This document shows positions 46,733 to 55,922 of a DNA stretch of 64,000 nucleotides, piece by piece (within the stretch, counting starts at the first letter, position 1; each line of letters begins with the position of its first letter). The position numbers and the translations under genes are program-made. The stretch is from Pseudomonadota bacterium (GTDB taxonomy: Bacteria; Pseudomonadota; Gammaproteobacteria; Steroidobacterales; GCA-2729495), in assembly GCA_963204745.1 (NCBI GenBank), contig CAUJHF010000063.1:49287-113286 (forward strand), in the 5' to 3' direction. The notes below the pieces were generated by a model. That model was given only the letters and a program-made list of their open reading frames with translations, made no database searches and was not told where the DNA came from.

Positions 46733-48379
46733 TCAGATCTGGCCTGTGGGCGCGTCGAGTCCGGTGAAGTGGCTGATGCGTGCCAGTTCCGCCGCAAGCC
46801 GGCCAAGCGGTTGGAGGACCTTTGCCGACGCCTGGTCGATCGTTGCCTGGTCACGGACATGGTGTTCCAGGTAAACACGCAGCGTTGCGCCGGAGGTGCC
46901 GGTGCCGGACAAGCGGTAGACGATCCTTGCACCGTTATTGAACACCAGCCGGATGCCCTGATGGGCGGACTCGCTGCCGTCGACCGGATCGTGGTAATGG
47001 AAATCGTCGGCAGTTTCTATTTGCGCACTGCCGATCTTTTTGCCGGACAAGCCGGGTAATGTGTCGCGAAGCGCCTTGACCAGTGCGTTGGCAGCTGCCG
47101 TATCGGCCGTAAAGTAATCCTGGCGTTGAAAGTGATGGCGACCATAGTGGCGCCAGTGCTCGCTGGCAATTTCCTTCAGGCTGCGGTTCTGTGCAGCGAG
47201 CAGGTTGATCCAGACCAGCACGGCCCACAGACCATCCTTTTCGCGGACATGTGCCGAGCTGGTGCCGAAACTTTCTTCTCCGCAGAGCCCGATCAGTCCT
47301 GCTTCGAGCAGATTGCAGAAGAATCGCCAGCCGGTCGGCGTTTCGTAGCAGGGGATACCGAGTTCGGCCGCAACCACATCAAGAGCCCGGCTGGTCGGCA
47401 TCGAACGTGCCGCACCAGGCACGCCGCCCCGATAGCCCGGCAGGAGCGGTAATGATGCGAGCATCATTGCCACGCTGTCCCCCGGTGACAGGAAAAAGTC
47501 CGGGCCAAGAATCATGTTCCGGTCACCGTCGCCGTCCGAAGCGGCCAGCAGGTCCGCTGAATCCGGTCTCAAGGACTCGGCAACCAGCTCCGCCGCATCG
47601 ATCGGATTCGGGTCCGGATGCAGTCCACCGAAGTCTGGCAGGGGCTCTCCGCGCAGCACGCTGTCGGGTGGACAGCCGAGCAGATCGACGAAAATCCTGT
47701 GTGCATAAGGCCCTGTGACGCCGTGCATGGCGTCAAAGCGGATGCGATGCCCTGCCTTGAGCCATGCGCGGATCGCCCGGAAATCGAACAGGGTCTGCAT
47801 CAGCGTGGCATAGGCAGCAGTCGGGTCGATCACCTCGACGTGAATTCCGCACAGGTCTGTCACGCCGATACGGTTCAGATCGGTGGCGGCCAGGCTGGCG
47901 ATGCGGTACCCACTGAGTTGCTGACTGGCCCTGAATACTGCTTCAGTCACCTGTTCAGTTGCCTGTCCGCCGGTCGGTGTATTGAACTTCAGGCCAAAGT
48001 CACCGTCCGGCCCGCCGGGGTTGTGGCTGGCGGTCAGAATGAATCCGGCCGCTGCCGAATACTTCCTGATCACCAGCGATGCCGCCGGGGTCGACAGCAG
48101 ACCGTTCTGTCCAACGATCACTTCCCGGATGCCATTGGCAGCGGCGATGCGGATGATGGTCTGTATCGCGTCGTAGTTGTGGTATCTCCCGTCACCGCCG
48201 ATTACCAGACGCGACCCATCCGGCAGCTTCAGCGTATCGAAGATGGCCTGCACGAAGCACTCAAGATAGTGCGGCTGACTGAACACGCTGACCTTTTTGC
48301 GCAGGCCGGCGGTCCCGGGCCGCTGATCCTGAAAAGGCGCGCAGCTGATATGCGTGATGTCAAGCGTGGACACGATCAC
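46733..48379 (-). CDS. pgm: Phosphoglucomutase (alpha-D-glucose-specific)
   Basis: Interconverts glucose 1- and 6-phosphate. The protein has the N-terminal FQDQRPGTAGLRKKV, the phosphoserine loop TASHNPGG, the metal loop DGDGDRNM and the sugar loop CGEESFGTSS. Its length (about 548 residues) is that of the long alpha-PGM family. The ORF-track ATG start is too long; GTG at 48379 or 48373, in front of STLDITHISCAPF, fits the family. It is divergent from the DUF1249 gene. Confidence 0.92.
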   Translation of the reverse strand: MIVSTLDITHISCAPFQDQRPGTAGLRKKVSVFSQPHYLECFVQAIFDTLKLPDGSRLVIGGDGRYHNYDAIQTIIRIAAANGIREVIVGQNGLLSTPAASLVIRKYSAAAGFILTASHNPGGPDGDFGLKFNTPTGGQATEQVTEAVFRASQQLSGYRIASLAATDLNRIGVTDLCGIHVEVIDPTAAYATLMQTLFDFRAIRAWLKAGHRIRFDAMHGVTGPYAHRIFVDLLGCPPDSVLRGEPLPDFGGLHPDPNPIDAAELVAESLRPDSADLLAASDGDGDRNMILGPDFFLSPGDSVAMMLASLPLLPGYRGGVPGAARSMPTSRALDVVAAELGIPCYETPTGWRFFCNLLEAGLIGLCGEESFGTSSAHVREKDGLWAVLVWINLLAAQNRSLKEIASEHWRHYGRHHFQRQDYFTADTAAANALVKALRDTLPGLSGKKIGSAQIETADDFHYHDPVDGSESAHQGIRLVFNNGARIVYRLSGTGTSGATLRVYLEHHVRDQATIDQASAKVLQPLGRLAAELARISHFTGLDAPTGQI

Positions 48380-48459
48380 AGACCCCGTTGAAATTTGCTT
48401 TAGTGTTGGACATGTATCCTGAAAAAAGTGTGCATGAACCACCGTGCTATAGTCAAAAC

Positions 48460-48942
48460 GTGATTACGGACAGCTACATCGTTCCACAATGTATCGTTGC
48501 GCCACGTAGCCTCGGCGCACTGATGGCCTTGTATGAAGGCAACTTCATCAAGCTGGCCGGGCTCGTGCCCGTGCTCCCCCCGGATCGGCCAGCCGTCGCA
48601 TGCACGGCGGTGTCTACATCCGTTCATGATCTGGATCTGCACCTCAGCGTCGATGCCGCAACCCGTTATACGCTGGATCTGCGTCTCAGTTACCGCTTTG
48701 ATGATCCGGGTGGTTGCGTGGCTGATCCGGATCTGCGCATGCGGGTCTATCTTGATGCGCGCATGGTTGAAGTGCTGGGCTGGATCAATGCGCCGCGACA
48801 CGAAGCGCTGCGGCAGTTGATGAAGGACAGTTCCGGTGAGCTCGACCGTCGCTGGTCGAAGAACATCATGCTCGGCAAATGGCTGGACTACCTGCACGAG
48901 ATGGGGCACCGGTTCCGGGCCTCAGCATCCGTCGCAGCTTGA
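48460..48942 (+). CDS. DUF1249 (YqiB-like) protein
   Basis: Protein of about 160 residues of the DUF1249 family. RSLGALMALYEGNFIKLAGLVP, DLRMRVYLDARMVEVLGW and LGKWLDYLHEMGHRF match the family pattern (N..L..L.P, vRlYhDA..vEV, WL.yCL.hG). Here the usual PN....Q.DEK segment is altered (EALRQLMKDSSGELDRRWSKN). The start is uncertain: GTG at 48460 lies 6 bases after a TATAGT, suggesting either a leaderless message or a longer form from 48412. Function unknown. Confidence 0.72.
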   Translation: MITDSYIVPQCIVAPRSLGALMALYEGNFIKLAGLVPVLPPDRPAVACTAVSTSVHDLDLHLSVDAATRYTLDLRLSYRFDDPGGCVADPDLRMRVYLDARMVEVLGWINAPRHEALRQLMKDSSGELDRRWSKNIMLGKWLDYLHEMGHRFRASASVAA

Positions 48943-49021
48943 GAAACTGTCGATTGCTTCACCGTCGCTACGCGCGGACTTGGTTAAATTTGAGCGTGGA
49001 TCTTCAGGTCTGCAGCGTCGA

Positions 49022-50068
49022 ATGGCATCCATTGCCCAGCAACTGCTTTTGCGCCGAAAGCCCGCCGAGGACGAGCGGCTCCTGCAGCTGTTCTGGAATC
49101 GCGCCGAGCTGAAGCGTGAATTCGCCCGCTTGCAGCGCGATCGGGACTGCCTTGCCGATCAACTGCGCCAGCAAGAAGGCTCTACCCTGCGGTGGCAGCA
49201 GCGTCTGGAGCAGCTTGAAGGTCTGCTGGCCGACCCGGAGCGAGCTGCCAACGCGGCCGTTTTTTTTCAGCTGCGTGGCGTCTGGCAGTACTGCCGGCGG
49301 CGCCTTGCCCGCCTCGCGCGAGACCTCGGGGCGCGTCAGCAGGACGCTGAACTGCGGCGGGAGACGGCACGTTTTGAAGAGCATCGCAAGATCGCCCTGG
49401 CATCCATCGAGCAGCGTCTGGTGCCGCTGATTGAACGGCGTATCTCAATTGAGGCCGAGCTGCATGGTATGCGGCTGCAACTGGTGAAACTGACCAGTTT
49501 CTGGAAGCTGCTGGCTCGTCGCCGTTGTGAGCACGCGCAGTCGGTGCTGGAGTCGGCGCTGGCCGGCGTCCAGTCGCAGATCGATCGCTATGAAAAAGCC
49601 CGACACGAGAAGCTCAACGAGTCCGTGACCCAGGCAGCTACCATCGGCACGGACAGCAAGCGGATTGTGAATCTCTCTGTTATCGCGCTGGCCCAGGAGC
49701 TGGTCGTGCAGCTGACCACCCACAACGTCGCCCAGATGGCGCGCGATGCATCGCTGCGCCAGGTCGGCGATATGCGGTATGGCGACCTGCCTGCCTGTCA
49801 CCAGACGGGGCAGCTGGTCGCAAAGGTTCTGCAGCGCCTTGATGAACTTGACGACCTGCCAGTATTCGTGCGGGCGCGGGCAGAGTACCTGCGGCGGCAG
49901 GCGGAATATTTGCGTGATGCAGATACTGTGCCGATCGCTGCCTCCTGTGCGGAGATCCCGCTGCAGCTGACAGCAGGCGACAGCCCGGCACCAGCCAGTG
50001 ATCGCAGGCTGTCAGTCAACGTGCTCGGCGAGGAGTATTGGGAGATCTATTCGGTGCTCCTGCATTAG
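49022..50068 (+). CDS. Unknown soluble coiled-coil protein
   Basis: I do not recognise this protein. From ATG 49022 it has 348 residues (the open frame extends upstream into the DUF1249 gene). Residues 10-100 and 110-220 are rich in Arg, Glu, Gln and Leu with heptad-like spacing (ELKREFARLQRDRDCLADQLRQQ; RRISIEAELHGMRLQLVKL). No signal peptide or membrane segment is seen. The C-terminal 130 residues are less charged and end EEYWEIYSVLLH. It follows the DUF1249 gene on the same strand and overlaps the convergent prc stop by four bases. A structural or partner-binding role is possible. Confidence 0.7.
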   Translation: MASIAQQLLLRRKPAEDERLLQLFWNRAELKREFARLQRDRDCLADQLRQQEGSTLRWQQRLEQLEGLLADPERAANAAVFFQLRGVWQYCRRRLARLARDLGARQQDAELRRETARFEEHRKIALASIEQRLVPLIERRISIEAELHGMRLQLVKLTSFWKLLARRRCEHAQSVLESALAGVQSQIDRYEKARHEKLNESVTQAATIGTDSKRIVNLSVIALAQELVVQLTTHNVAQMARDASLRQVGDMRYGDLPACHQTGQLVAKVLQRLDELDDLPVFVRARAEYLRRQAEYLRDADTVPIAASCAEIPLQLTAGDSPAPASDRRLSVNVLGEEYWEIYSVLLH

Positions 50069-52188
50069 GGTCCTGCCCGCGGCGTCGTGCCACCCCCCGA
50101 AGACTGGGTCAGCAGACCCTGGCTGGTGCTGCTGATCCGTGAATATTCAGATGCCACTCGTGCCGCAGTCTGCAACAGTACATCGGGTTGCTCTTCCGGC
50201 TTGATCTCGTCGAGCGACGCGACCGGCGGCAGACCCTGAGCCGAACGGCGGGTATTTTCACGGACCAGTTGCACGCGTTGTTCGCTTTCGCGTTCATTTT
50301 TCCGCGCCATCAGGTTTAGCGAGATCATTTTGCGCGCTCGCAGCTGATCGATGTCCTTGATGCTTGCCTCGAGATGGCGCATATCCGGGTCGCCGGCAAG
50401 TTCCGTGTTTTCGTAGCGGGTGAGTTCTGCGATTGCGGCATCCAGGGGCTGACTGGTCTGGAAGCGCGTCGCGGCGATCTGATCCCAGGGTAGCGCACGA
50501 TCGCGGCTGCTTTCGCCGATAGTCTCGGCATCGATTGCCGAGGGCAGGACGATGTCGGGGATTACGCCGCGATTCTGGGTGCTGCCCCCGTTGACGCGGT
50601 AGAACTTGCCGATAGTCAGCGTGAGCTGGCCGAGTCCGCGATCTGATCTGCTGTGTGAGTACTGGTCCAGTTCGTAGAGATTTTGTACGGTTCCCTTGCC
50701 GAAGGTCTGCTGGCCCATGACGATGCCGCGCCGGTAGTCCTGGATGGCAGCGGCAAAGATCTCGGACGCCGAGGCGCTGAACCGGTCGACCAGCACGACG
50801 AGCGGGCCGTTGTAGGTGACCGTGGATTCCGGATCGTCCAGAACCTCGATACGGCCGTTGGTATCGCGCAGCTGGACGACCGGCCCCTGGTTGATGAACA
50901 GGCCGGTCAGCGCCGTGGCCTCGGTCAGATGTCCGCCGCCGTTGCCGCGCAGGTCGAGTACCAGGCTGACAATCTTGTCCTTGCGCAGTTCACCGATCAG
51001 ACGTCGCACATCGCGTGTGGTGCTCACATAGTCCTTGTCGCCACGATTGCGTGCTTCAAAATCCTGATAGAAGCTGGGCACGGTGATCACGCCGACATTG
51101 ACCGGTTCACCGTCATGCTCCAGCTTGATGACCTGCTTCTTGGCTGCCTGTTCCTCCAGCTTGATCTTGTCGCGGGTCAGTTCCAGGACATATTCGGTGG
51201 CGCCTGGCGCTGCGCCGCCTGGCAGGATCTGCAGGCGAACCTTGCTGCCGCGCGGGCCACGGATTTTTTGCACGACATCGTCGAGTTCCCAGCCAACTAC
51301 ATCGATCATTTCCTTGCTGCTTTCCTGGCCGACGGCGGTGATGCGGTCGTTAGCCTTGAGTCGGCCATCTGCGGCTGCGGGGCCGCCGGGTATCACATTC
51401 ATCACCTGCACGAACTCGTCATCGAGTTGCAGGGATGCGCCGATACCTTCATAGGAAAGGCTCATCTGGATCTTGTATTCTTCGGACTGACGCGGTGACA
51501 GGTAGTTGGAGTGCGGGTCGAGCGTCATGGCAAAGGCATTCATGAAGGTCTCGAAGACATCGTCGCTGTCGAGCTTGTTTATTCGCTCGAGTACCCGTGT
51601 GTAGCGCTTGCGCAGCACTTCAGTGGTTTCTTTCCATGACTTGTCCGCAAGCATGAGGCCGAGCGCATCGTTTTTGACGCGCCGGCGCCAGAGGTCCTGC
51701 ATTTCGGCTGGCGTGGAGATCCAGGGAAGGTCTTTGCGGTCAAAGACGTAGTCTTCATTCACGCTGAAGTCCGGTTCATTCTCCAACACAGTCAGTGCAT
51801 AGGTCAGGTTCTGCTGGGTGCGCAGCCGGTACAGCCGGAATATATCGAAGACCGGGTCCATGTCACCGGAACGCAGCGAGTCATCCAGTGAGTTCCGGTA
51901 GCGGGCAAAGTAGGCGATGTCCGACTGCAAAAAATAATGACGATTGCCGTCGAGCGTTTCGAGGTATGTTTTCAGCGTCGCTTCGGACAGGGAGTCGTCG
52001 AGCGGCAGCCGCGCATAGTGAGCCCGCTCCACAAAGCGGGTGACCATGCGCGCGACCTGCCGCTCACGCGGTGTGGTGTCGAGTACCGCAGGACCTGGCG
52101 GAAGCTCTGGTTTTGCCATGCCCGGGACAGCCGGCCCCAGCAGTGCCGCGAGGCAGGTGACGAGGGCGTATTTCCAGCTATTGTTCAT
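50065..52188 (-). CDS. prc: Tail-specific protease Prc
   Basis: Periplasmic protease that cuts non-polar C-termini (such as FtsI, and MepS with its adaptor NlpI). ATG 52188 gives a signal peptide (MNNSWKYALV...GMA) and 707 residues, near the E. coli 682. The PDZ domain (FVQVMNVIPGGPAAADGRLKANDRI) is followed by the S41 domain with the Ser-Lys dyad in DRFSASASEIFAAAIQDYR and GQQTFGKGTVQ. The C-terminal DUF3340-type region follows. Confidence 0.95.
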   Translation of the reverse strand: MNNSWKYALVTCLAALLGPAVPGMAKPELPPGPAVLDTTPRERQVARMVTRFVERAHYARLPLDDSLSEATLKTYLETLDGNRHYFLQSDIAYFARYRNSLDDSLRSGDMDPVFDIFRLYRLRTQQNLTYALTVLENEPDFSVNEDYVFDRKDLPWISTPAEMQDLWRRRVKNDALGLMLADKSWKETTEVLRKRYTRVLERINKLDSDDVFETFMNAFAMTLDPHSNYLSPRQSEEYKIQMSLSYEGIGASLQLDDEFVQVMNVIPGGPAAADGRLKANDRITAVGQESSKEMIDVVGWELDDVVQKIRGPRGSKVRLQILPGGAAPGATEYVLELTRDKIKLEEQAAKKQVIKLEHDGEPVNVGVITVPSFYQDFEARNRGDKDYVSTTRDVRRLIGELRKDKIVSLVLDLRGNGGGHLTEATALTGLFINQGPVVQLRDTNGRIEVLDDPESTVTYNGPLVVLVDRFSASASEIFAAAIQDYRRGIVMGQQTFGKGTVQNLYELDQYSHSRSDRGLGQLTLTIGKFYRVNGGSTQNRGVIPDIVLPSAIDAETIGESSRDRALPWDQIAATRFQTSQPLDAAIAELTRYENTELAGDPDMRHLEASIKDIDQLRARKMISLNLMARKNERESEQRVQLVRENTRRSAQGLPPVASLDEIKPEEQPDVLLQTAARVASEYSRISSTSQGLLTQSSGGGTTPRAGP

Positions 52189-52319
52189 GCGTGACGCTTT
52201 GCAGGGTGATCTCATTGAAGGACAAGGTTCAAATGGCTCCGCTAGGCTAGACTTGGACCGTGTGTGAGGCAAGCGAATGGCCCGGAAACCGGCAAATGAC
52301 GCAATCCAGGGTGTGATCC

Positions 52320-52607
52320 ATGCAACCTTTGACCATCATTCTGGGTATCGTGTTCGGCAGCGTCGTCTCCGTGGCTTTCAGTCTGGCTATCGTTCTGCTG
52401 GTATTCGGCCTGCGCAACGCCGAAGATTCACGCTATCTGCTTGAAATCCCGGAACTGTGGCGGGCGGTGGCAATGTTCAGCTTGACCGCTGTCGCCGCTG
52501 GCCTGGCTTTCCTGGGGTCACTGCGTGTTGCGCCGTGGCGCTGGTGGTCGATGGCAGCCCTGTCTGTCGCACTGACCGGCATCGGCTTTTATTACTGGCC
52601 GAACTAG
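52320..52607 (+). CDS. Small three-helix membrane protein
   Basis: Membrane protein of 95 residues with three hydrophobic segments (near 5-30, 46-66 and 73-91). No motif is recognised. It is divergent from prc and convergent with the next small gene. The length, ATG with upstream AGGGTG and hydrophobic profile support a real gene. Confidence 0.6.
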   Translation: MQPLTIILGIVFGSVVSVAFSLAIVLLVFGLRNAEDSRYLLEIPELWRAVAMFSLTAVAAGLAFLGSLRVAPWRWWSMAALSVALTGIGFYYWPN

Positions 52608-52636
52608 GGCTGCTGACTGAAAAAAGCCGCGGTCAC

Positions 52637-52921
52637 TCATCCGGCTGCTGTGAACAGTCGGCGCTGCAAACGCAGGATCAGGTACCAGACGAGCCAGACG
52701 AGTGCTGGCGACAGCAGGATCAGCCAGGCCAGTACTTCACCGCGGCTGGCGGCAGCATAGATGCTGTCCGCATAATCGATGAAGCCCAGCTTGCCCTCAT
52801 AGGTGCCGATCAGGCGCTTGCCGGCGACGTATGCAACTGCGGGGACCAGCAGTGCACCGGCCAGAACGAGTACGGTGAACAACAGCAGCCAGCGAAGGAT
52901 CGTCGTGAGCAGTTTGCGCAT
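52637..52921 (-). CDS. Small two-helix membrane protein
   Basis: Protein of 94 residues with an N-terminal helix (LLLFTVLVLAGALLVPAVAYVAG) and a C-terminal helix (VLAWLILLSPALVWLVWYLIL) around a soluble loop. No family is recognised. ATG 52921 is preferred over the ORF-track start five codons earlier. It follows another small membrane protein gene by 29 bases. Confidence 0.55.
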   Translation of the reverse strand: MRKLLTTILRWLLLFTVLVLAGALLVPAVAYVAGKRLIGTYEGKLGFIDYADSIYAAASRGEVLAWLILLSPALVWLVWYLILRLQRRLFTAAG

Positions 52922-52950
52922 GGCGCATTGTCCCACTTATGCGTGATCTG

Positions 52951-53280
52951 TCATAACCCGGCTGGTGATCTGGTTATCGCGGTTCCGGACGGGCGCTGTG
53001 CCCGGATCCGGCGCAAGCGGGCGTGCCGGCGACGCCGCCGCAACACCATCAACCATATGCCGCCATGCAGGCAGATTGCGCTGATTAGCAGCAGGTAGCT
53101 GATGATCCAGCCCGGGTCGGGGATATAGATGCCCGAGGCCAGGGCACCGGCACCGAGCAGCAGATAAAGGAAGGGCAGGGCCGCATAGAGCGTTCCGGGG
53201 AGCCACAGGCGCCGCGAGAGGAAGCGCCGCAGGGGTCCTTTCGGAGATGACTGCCGGAGTGTTGCTGGTCTGTTCCGCAT
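52951..53280 (-). CDS. Small membrane protein with basic tail
   Basis: Protein of about 109 residues with two hydrophobic segments (LPGTLYAALPFLYLLLGAGALASGIY and WIISYLLLISAICLHGGIWLMVL), followed by a very basic stretch RRRRRHARLRRIRAQR. No function is recognised. It is probably cotranscribed with the gene after it. Confidence 0.55.
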   Translation of the reverse strand: MRNRPATLRQSSPKGPLRRFLSRRLWLPGTLYAALPFLYLLLGAGALASGIYIPDPGWIISYLLLISAICLHGGIWLMVLRRRRRHARLRRIRAQRPSGTAITRSPAGL

Positions 53281-53354
53281 GCTGCCGCCTGACCAGTACA
53301 AGTATTGCTGGCAGGCAGATTTCTGTCTGTGTGCAGACTCACACGACAGACGGC

Positions 53355-54623
53355 TCAGTCAAAGCCGGGTACGGCGGCAGGAGCGAGTGAGCGTGGTGCG
53401 TGGCCGATAAGTAGCTGCGCCCGGCCGCGCAGGCTCCGCAGCTCAGCCAGGTTCCCTCCGGATTTCAGTTCACGAATCAGGCCGGCCAGGCCGGTCCGGT
53501 TGTCAGTGGCTCGGCGCAATTCCTCATCGAGGTCATGAAAAATGGTCACGCCGCGTGCGCTGACTGGTCCGGTAGAGGCTGTCGTGCGCAGGCTTGTCAC
53601 CCCGGCGCCCCATTTCCGCAGGCTGCCGATGGTTTGTACATAACGTGCCTCCGGAATCGTGCCCGAATCGAGCAGCGCGCGGAGTGAAAAGTATTCCGCG
53701 AGACCTTCATCGATCCAGTCCTGGTCGGCGGGAGTCTCGAGGTCGGCAAGCAGTACATGCACCATCTCATGCACGATCGTACTGGTGCCGTTCTCGCTGA
53801 TCAGTGGCCGGCGAGCGTTGACGAAAATGGAATTCGGCGCGGACAGCGCGCCGAGCCACATGGGTTCGCCCGTAGCGACAATATTCAGGTAGGCGGGTGG
53901 CTTGCCGAGCGCGGAAGTGAGCTGTGGCAGCGTCCAGCGCAGCAGGGCCAGCATGGCGATCCGCTCCATGCGAATCCCGCGCGGTGCCGATACCGTGATT
54001 TCCGTGCCTGCGATCACATCGCGTCGCGTGCCGATGTCGCCGGCGATGATCCAGCCGAGCGGGCGGGCTCGGCGGTTGCCGGGGTTACTGATCCGCATCT
54101 GTCCAGCTGAATCGGGCAGATAGGGTGTCACGACTGACCAGCTTTCCGGAGCGCTTACTGCCAGCTCGCCCTGCAGTACGCTGCCTTTCTTGATCCGCCA
54201 GCTGCTGACCGGAAATGCTTTCTCTCCGCGGAATATTGCCAGTTTTCTGCCGACCCAGGCATCGTGGCTGGATGCATCCCGCGCCGAGCGGCGATGTGTG
54301 ATCCGGACCTGGTAGCGAAGTTCGCCGCCGTTCGCCGGGGGATTCCAGATCAGCTTGCCGGCGCTGAGCCTGATGCGTCCGTCACCATCGGGTTTGCCCA
54401 GCATCGCGTCGGCAGACAGTTGCAGCTCACGCAGTTCTCCTTTGTCCTGGCCGAGGACGATACGAGCCCTGGCGCTGGCGGTATCGGCGGCAAGCTGCAG
54501 CTGATAATGCATGTTGATCGCGGCCGCTTGCGCGGCAAGCGCAGGCAGCGAGCAGCCCAGCAGAAGGAGGAGGGCCGCAGCGAGACCGGCACGTGAGCGG
54601 TGGAAAACCGCCGCCGGGATCAG
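53355..54623 (-). CDS. HExxH metalloprotease lipoprotein (peptidase MA-like)
   Basis: The ORF track gives 385 residues from ATG 54512, but the frame is open upstream and encodes a signal-like stretch: AALLLLLGC, then SLPALAAQ. In that frame CTG at 54623 lies 7 bases after AGGAGG and overlaps the previous gene's TGA (CTGA), giving 422 residues. The catalytic site is intact: HEMVH, then DEGLAEYFSLRA with the third ligand glutamate about 26 residues on, as in gluzincins. Predicted to be exported, lipid-anchored or cleaved after ALA. It ends a run of three overlapping envelope genes. Confidence 0.75.
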   Translation of the reverse strand: MIPAAVFHRSRAGLAAALLLLLGCSLPALAAQAAAINMHYQLQLAADTASARARIVLGQDKGELRELQLSADAMLGKPDGDGRIRLSAGKLIWNPPANGGELRYQVRITHRRSARDASSHDAWVGRKLAIFRGEKAFPVSSWRIKKGSVLQGELAVSAPESWSVVTPYLPDSAGQMRISNPGNRRARPLGWIIAGDIGTRRDVIAGTEITVSAPRGIRMERIAMLALLRWTLPQLTSALGKPPAYLNIVATGEPMWLGALSAPNSIFVNARRPLISENGTSTIVHEMVHVLLADLETPADQDWIDEGLAEYFSLRALLDSGTIPEARYVQTIGSLRKWGAGVTSLRTTASTGPVSARGVTIFHDLDEELRRATDNRTGLAGLIRELKSGGNLAELRSLRGRAQLLIGHAPRSLAPAAVPGFD

Positions 54624-55315
54624 GACAGGTCCTCCTGGACTATAAACTCGCGCAGCTCACCTGCCAGTTCCTTGCAGGCAGCCGTCTCGGTGCGTGCAAT
54701 GAACGGCAGTGGTAGGATCAGCGCGGGCATCATCGAGCTGCCATGGACATCGGCACTTACTTTGCCTGCAGAGCTTGAGGCCTTCAGGTCCCATACTCTG
54801 GCAGTGTAGGTGCCGTCGTCCTCCCACCAGACCAGACCGAAGCAACCGCCACCGGCCGCGCTGGCTGCGCAGCTCATGCCACCGCCATCCGAAGTCTTCT
54901 TTGTGCTGCCATTGACCCAGACCAGATAACGCACGCCGCTGGCGCTGATCCGTTCACTGACACCTGGCCGGGCCAGTAGTTCCGGCAGATCCTTGATCTC
55001 CTGCGGCATGGTGCGCGGTTCGAGCCAGGGAAAGAGTTCGTCGAGAAATTTCTCGCGCGGGTAGACCTTAAGCGCCTTTGCGCCCCCATCCAGCTCTTCG
55101 TCCATGCACTCAAGAAAATCCGCTTCGGTGCGATTGCCCTTGTGATAACTGGCGGGAATGACCACGACCGATTCGTTTGTCGCGATGCCGGTTGCAGCGT
55201 TTTTCAGTCCTTCTACGCGGCTGGTGACGCAGCCGGCACAGATGCCGAACACCAGGGGCAACATCGGCAGGAGCCGGTTGACGGTCTGTCTAGTTGCTTG
55301 CGTCGGTGCTGGCAT
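54620..55315 (-). CDS. Unknown lipoprotein
   Basis: Lipoprotein of 231 residues from ATG 55315 (MPAPTQATRQTVNRLL); the signal ends FGICAGC. The mature part begins with a beta-strand pattern (ESVVVIPASYHKGN) and has YPREKFLDELFPWLEPR and a cysteine-rich GGMSCAASAAGGGCFGLVWWEDDG. No family is recognised. It overlaps the upstream lipoprotein gene by 26 bases and the protease gene downstream by 4. Confidence 0.65.
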   Translation of the reverse strand: MPAPTQATRQTVNRLLPMLPLVFGICAGCVTSRVEGLKNAATGIATNESVVVIPASYHKGNRTEADFLECMDEELDGGAKALKVYPREKFLDELFPWLEPRTMPQEIKDLPELLARPGVSERISASGVRYLVWVNGSTKKTSDGGGMSCAASAAGGGCFGLVWWEDDGTYTARVWDLKASSSAGKVSADVHGSSMMPALILPLPFIARTETAACKELAGELREFIVQEDLS

Positions 55316-55913
55316 CGGATTGCTCCTGCAGCAGTTTGTCGATTCCGGGTTGAACGGCGAACTCAAGGCTGATGGCAGCCGCCGCATCGCGCATGGCGAG
55401 GACAGTCGCCTGTTCCATCGAGCGAGCCGGTTTCAGAGTGCGCTCGCCGGCTTCGCCATAGCCACTGAGACTCCAGGCGGTGACCAGTTCACCATCGGGC
55501 CCGTACACCCTGAGAGTGTAGCGGATCCAGACTGCATACTGATCCGATGCCGAGTTTTTTGGCAAGGAAAACTCAAAGGCATCGATGACCGGTTCAATGA
55601 TGATATCGACCGCAGCCGGATTGCCAGCCGTTGGCAATCTGGCGACTTGCGCTGTATCGCGAAACATGCGAGTACCGAGCCGGTTGAAGAGACCCACATT
55701 GGCCGCTCCGAGTTCGACATCCCAGGCGGCCTGTCCCTTCTCGTGTTCGGTGTAGTGATAAGAGGAGAAGGCCGGGGTGAAATAGAGGCCGGCGCGCAGC
55801 GGCAGGGCCTGTACCAGGGGCTCCGGAATGCGGTCCGGAATGGTCAGCGACTGGCTGCAGCCCGCTGCCAACAGGAGGAAGAGAGTGGCCGCAACAATAC
55901 GACCGGTGCACAT
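55290..55913 (-). CDS. Unknown lipoprotein
   Basis: Lipoprotein of 207 residues with lipobox LLAAGC. The body has strands (DIIIEPVIDAFEFSLP, YAVWIRYTLRVYGPDGELVTAWSLSGYGEAG) and an amphipathic helix (ARSMEQATVLAMRDAAAAISLEF). The shape recalls small outer-membrane accessory lipoproteins, but no family is assigned. First of three overlapping envelope genes; it begins 9 bases after the CDF transporter gene. Confidence 0.65.
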   Translation of the reverse strand: MCTGRIVAATLFLLLAAGCSQSLTIPDRIPEPLVQALPLRAGLYFTPAFSSYHYTEHEKGQAAWDVELGAANVGLFNRLGTRMFRDTAQVARLPTAGNPAAVDIIIEPVIDAFEFSLPKNSASDQYAVWIRYTLRVYGPDGELVTAWSLSGYGEAGERTLKPARSMEQATVLAMRDAAAAISLEFAVQPGIDKLLQEQSDASTDASN

Positions 55914-55922
55914 GATGCTTTG

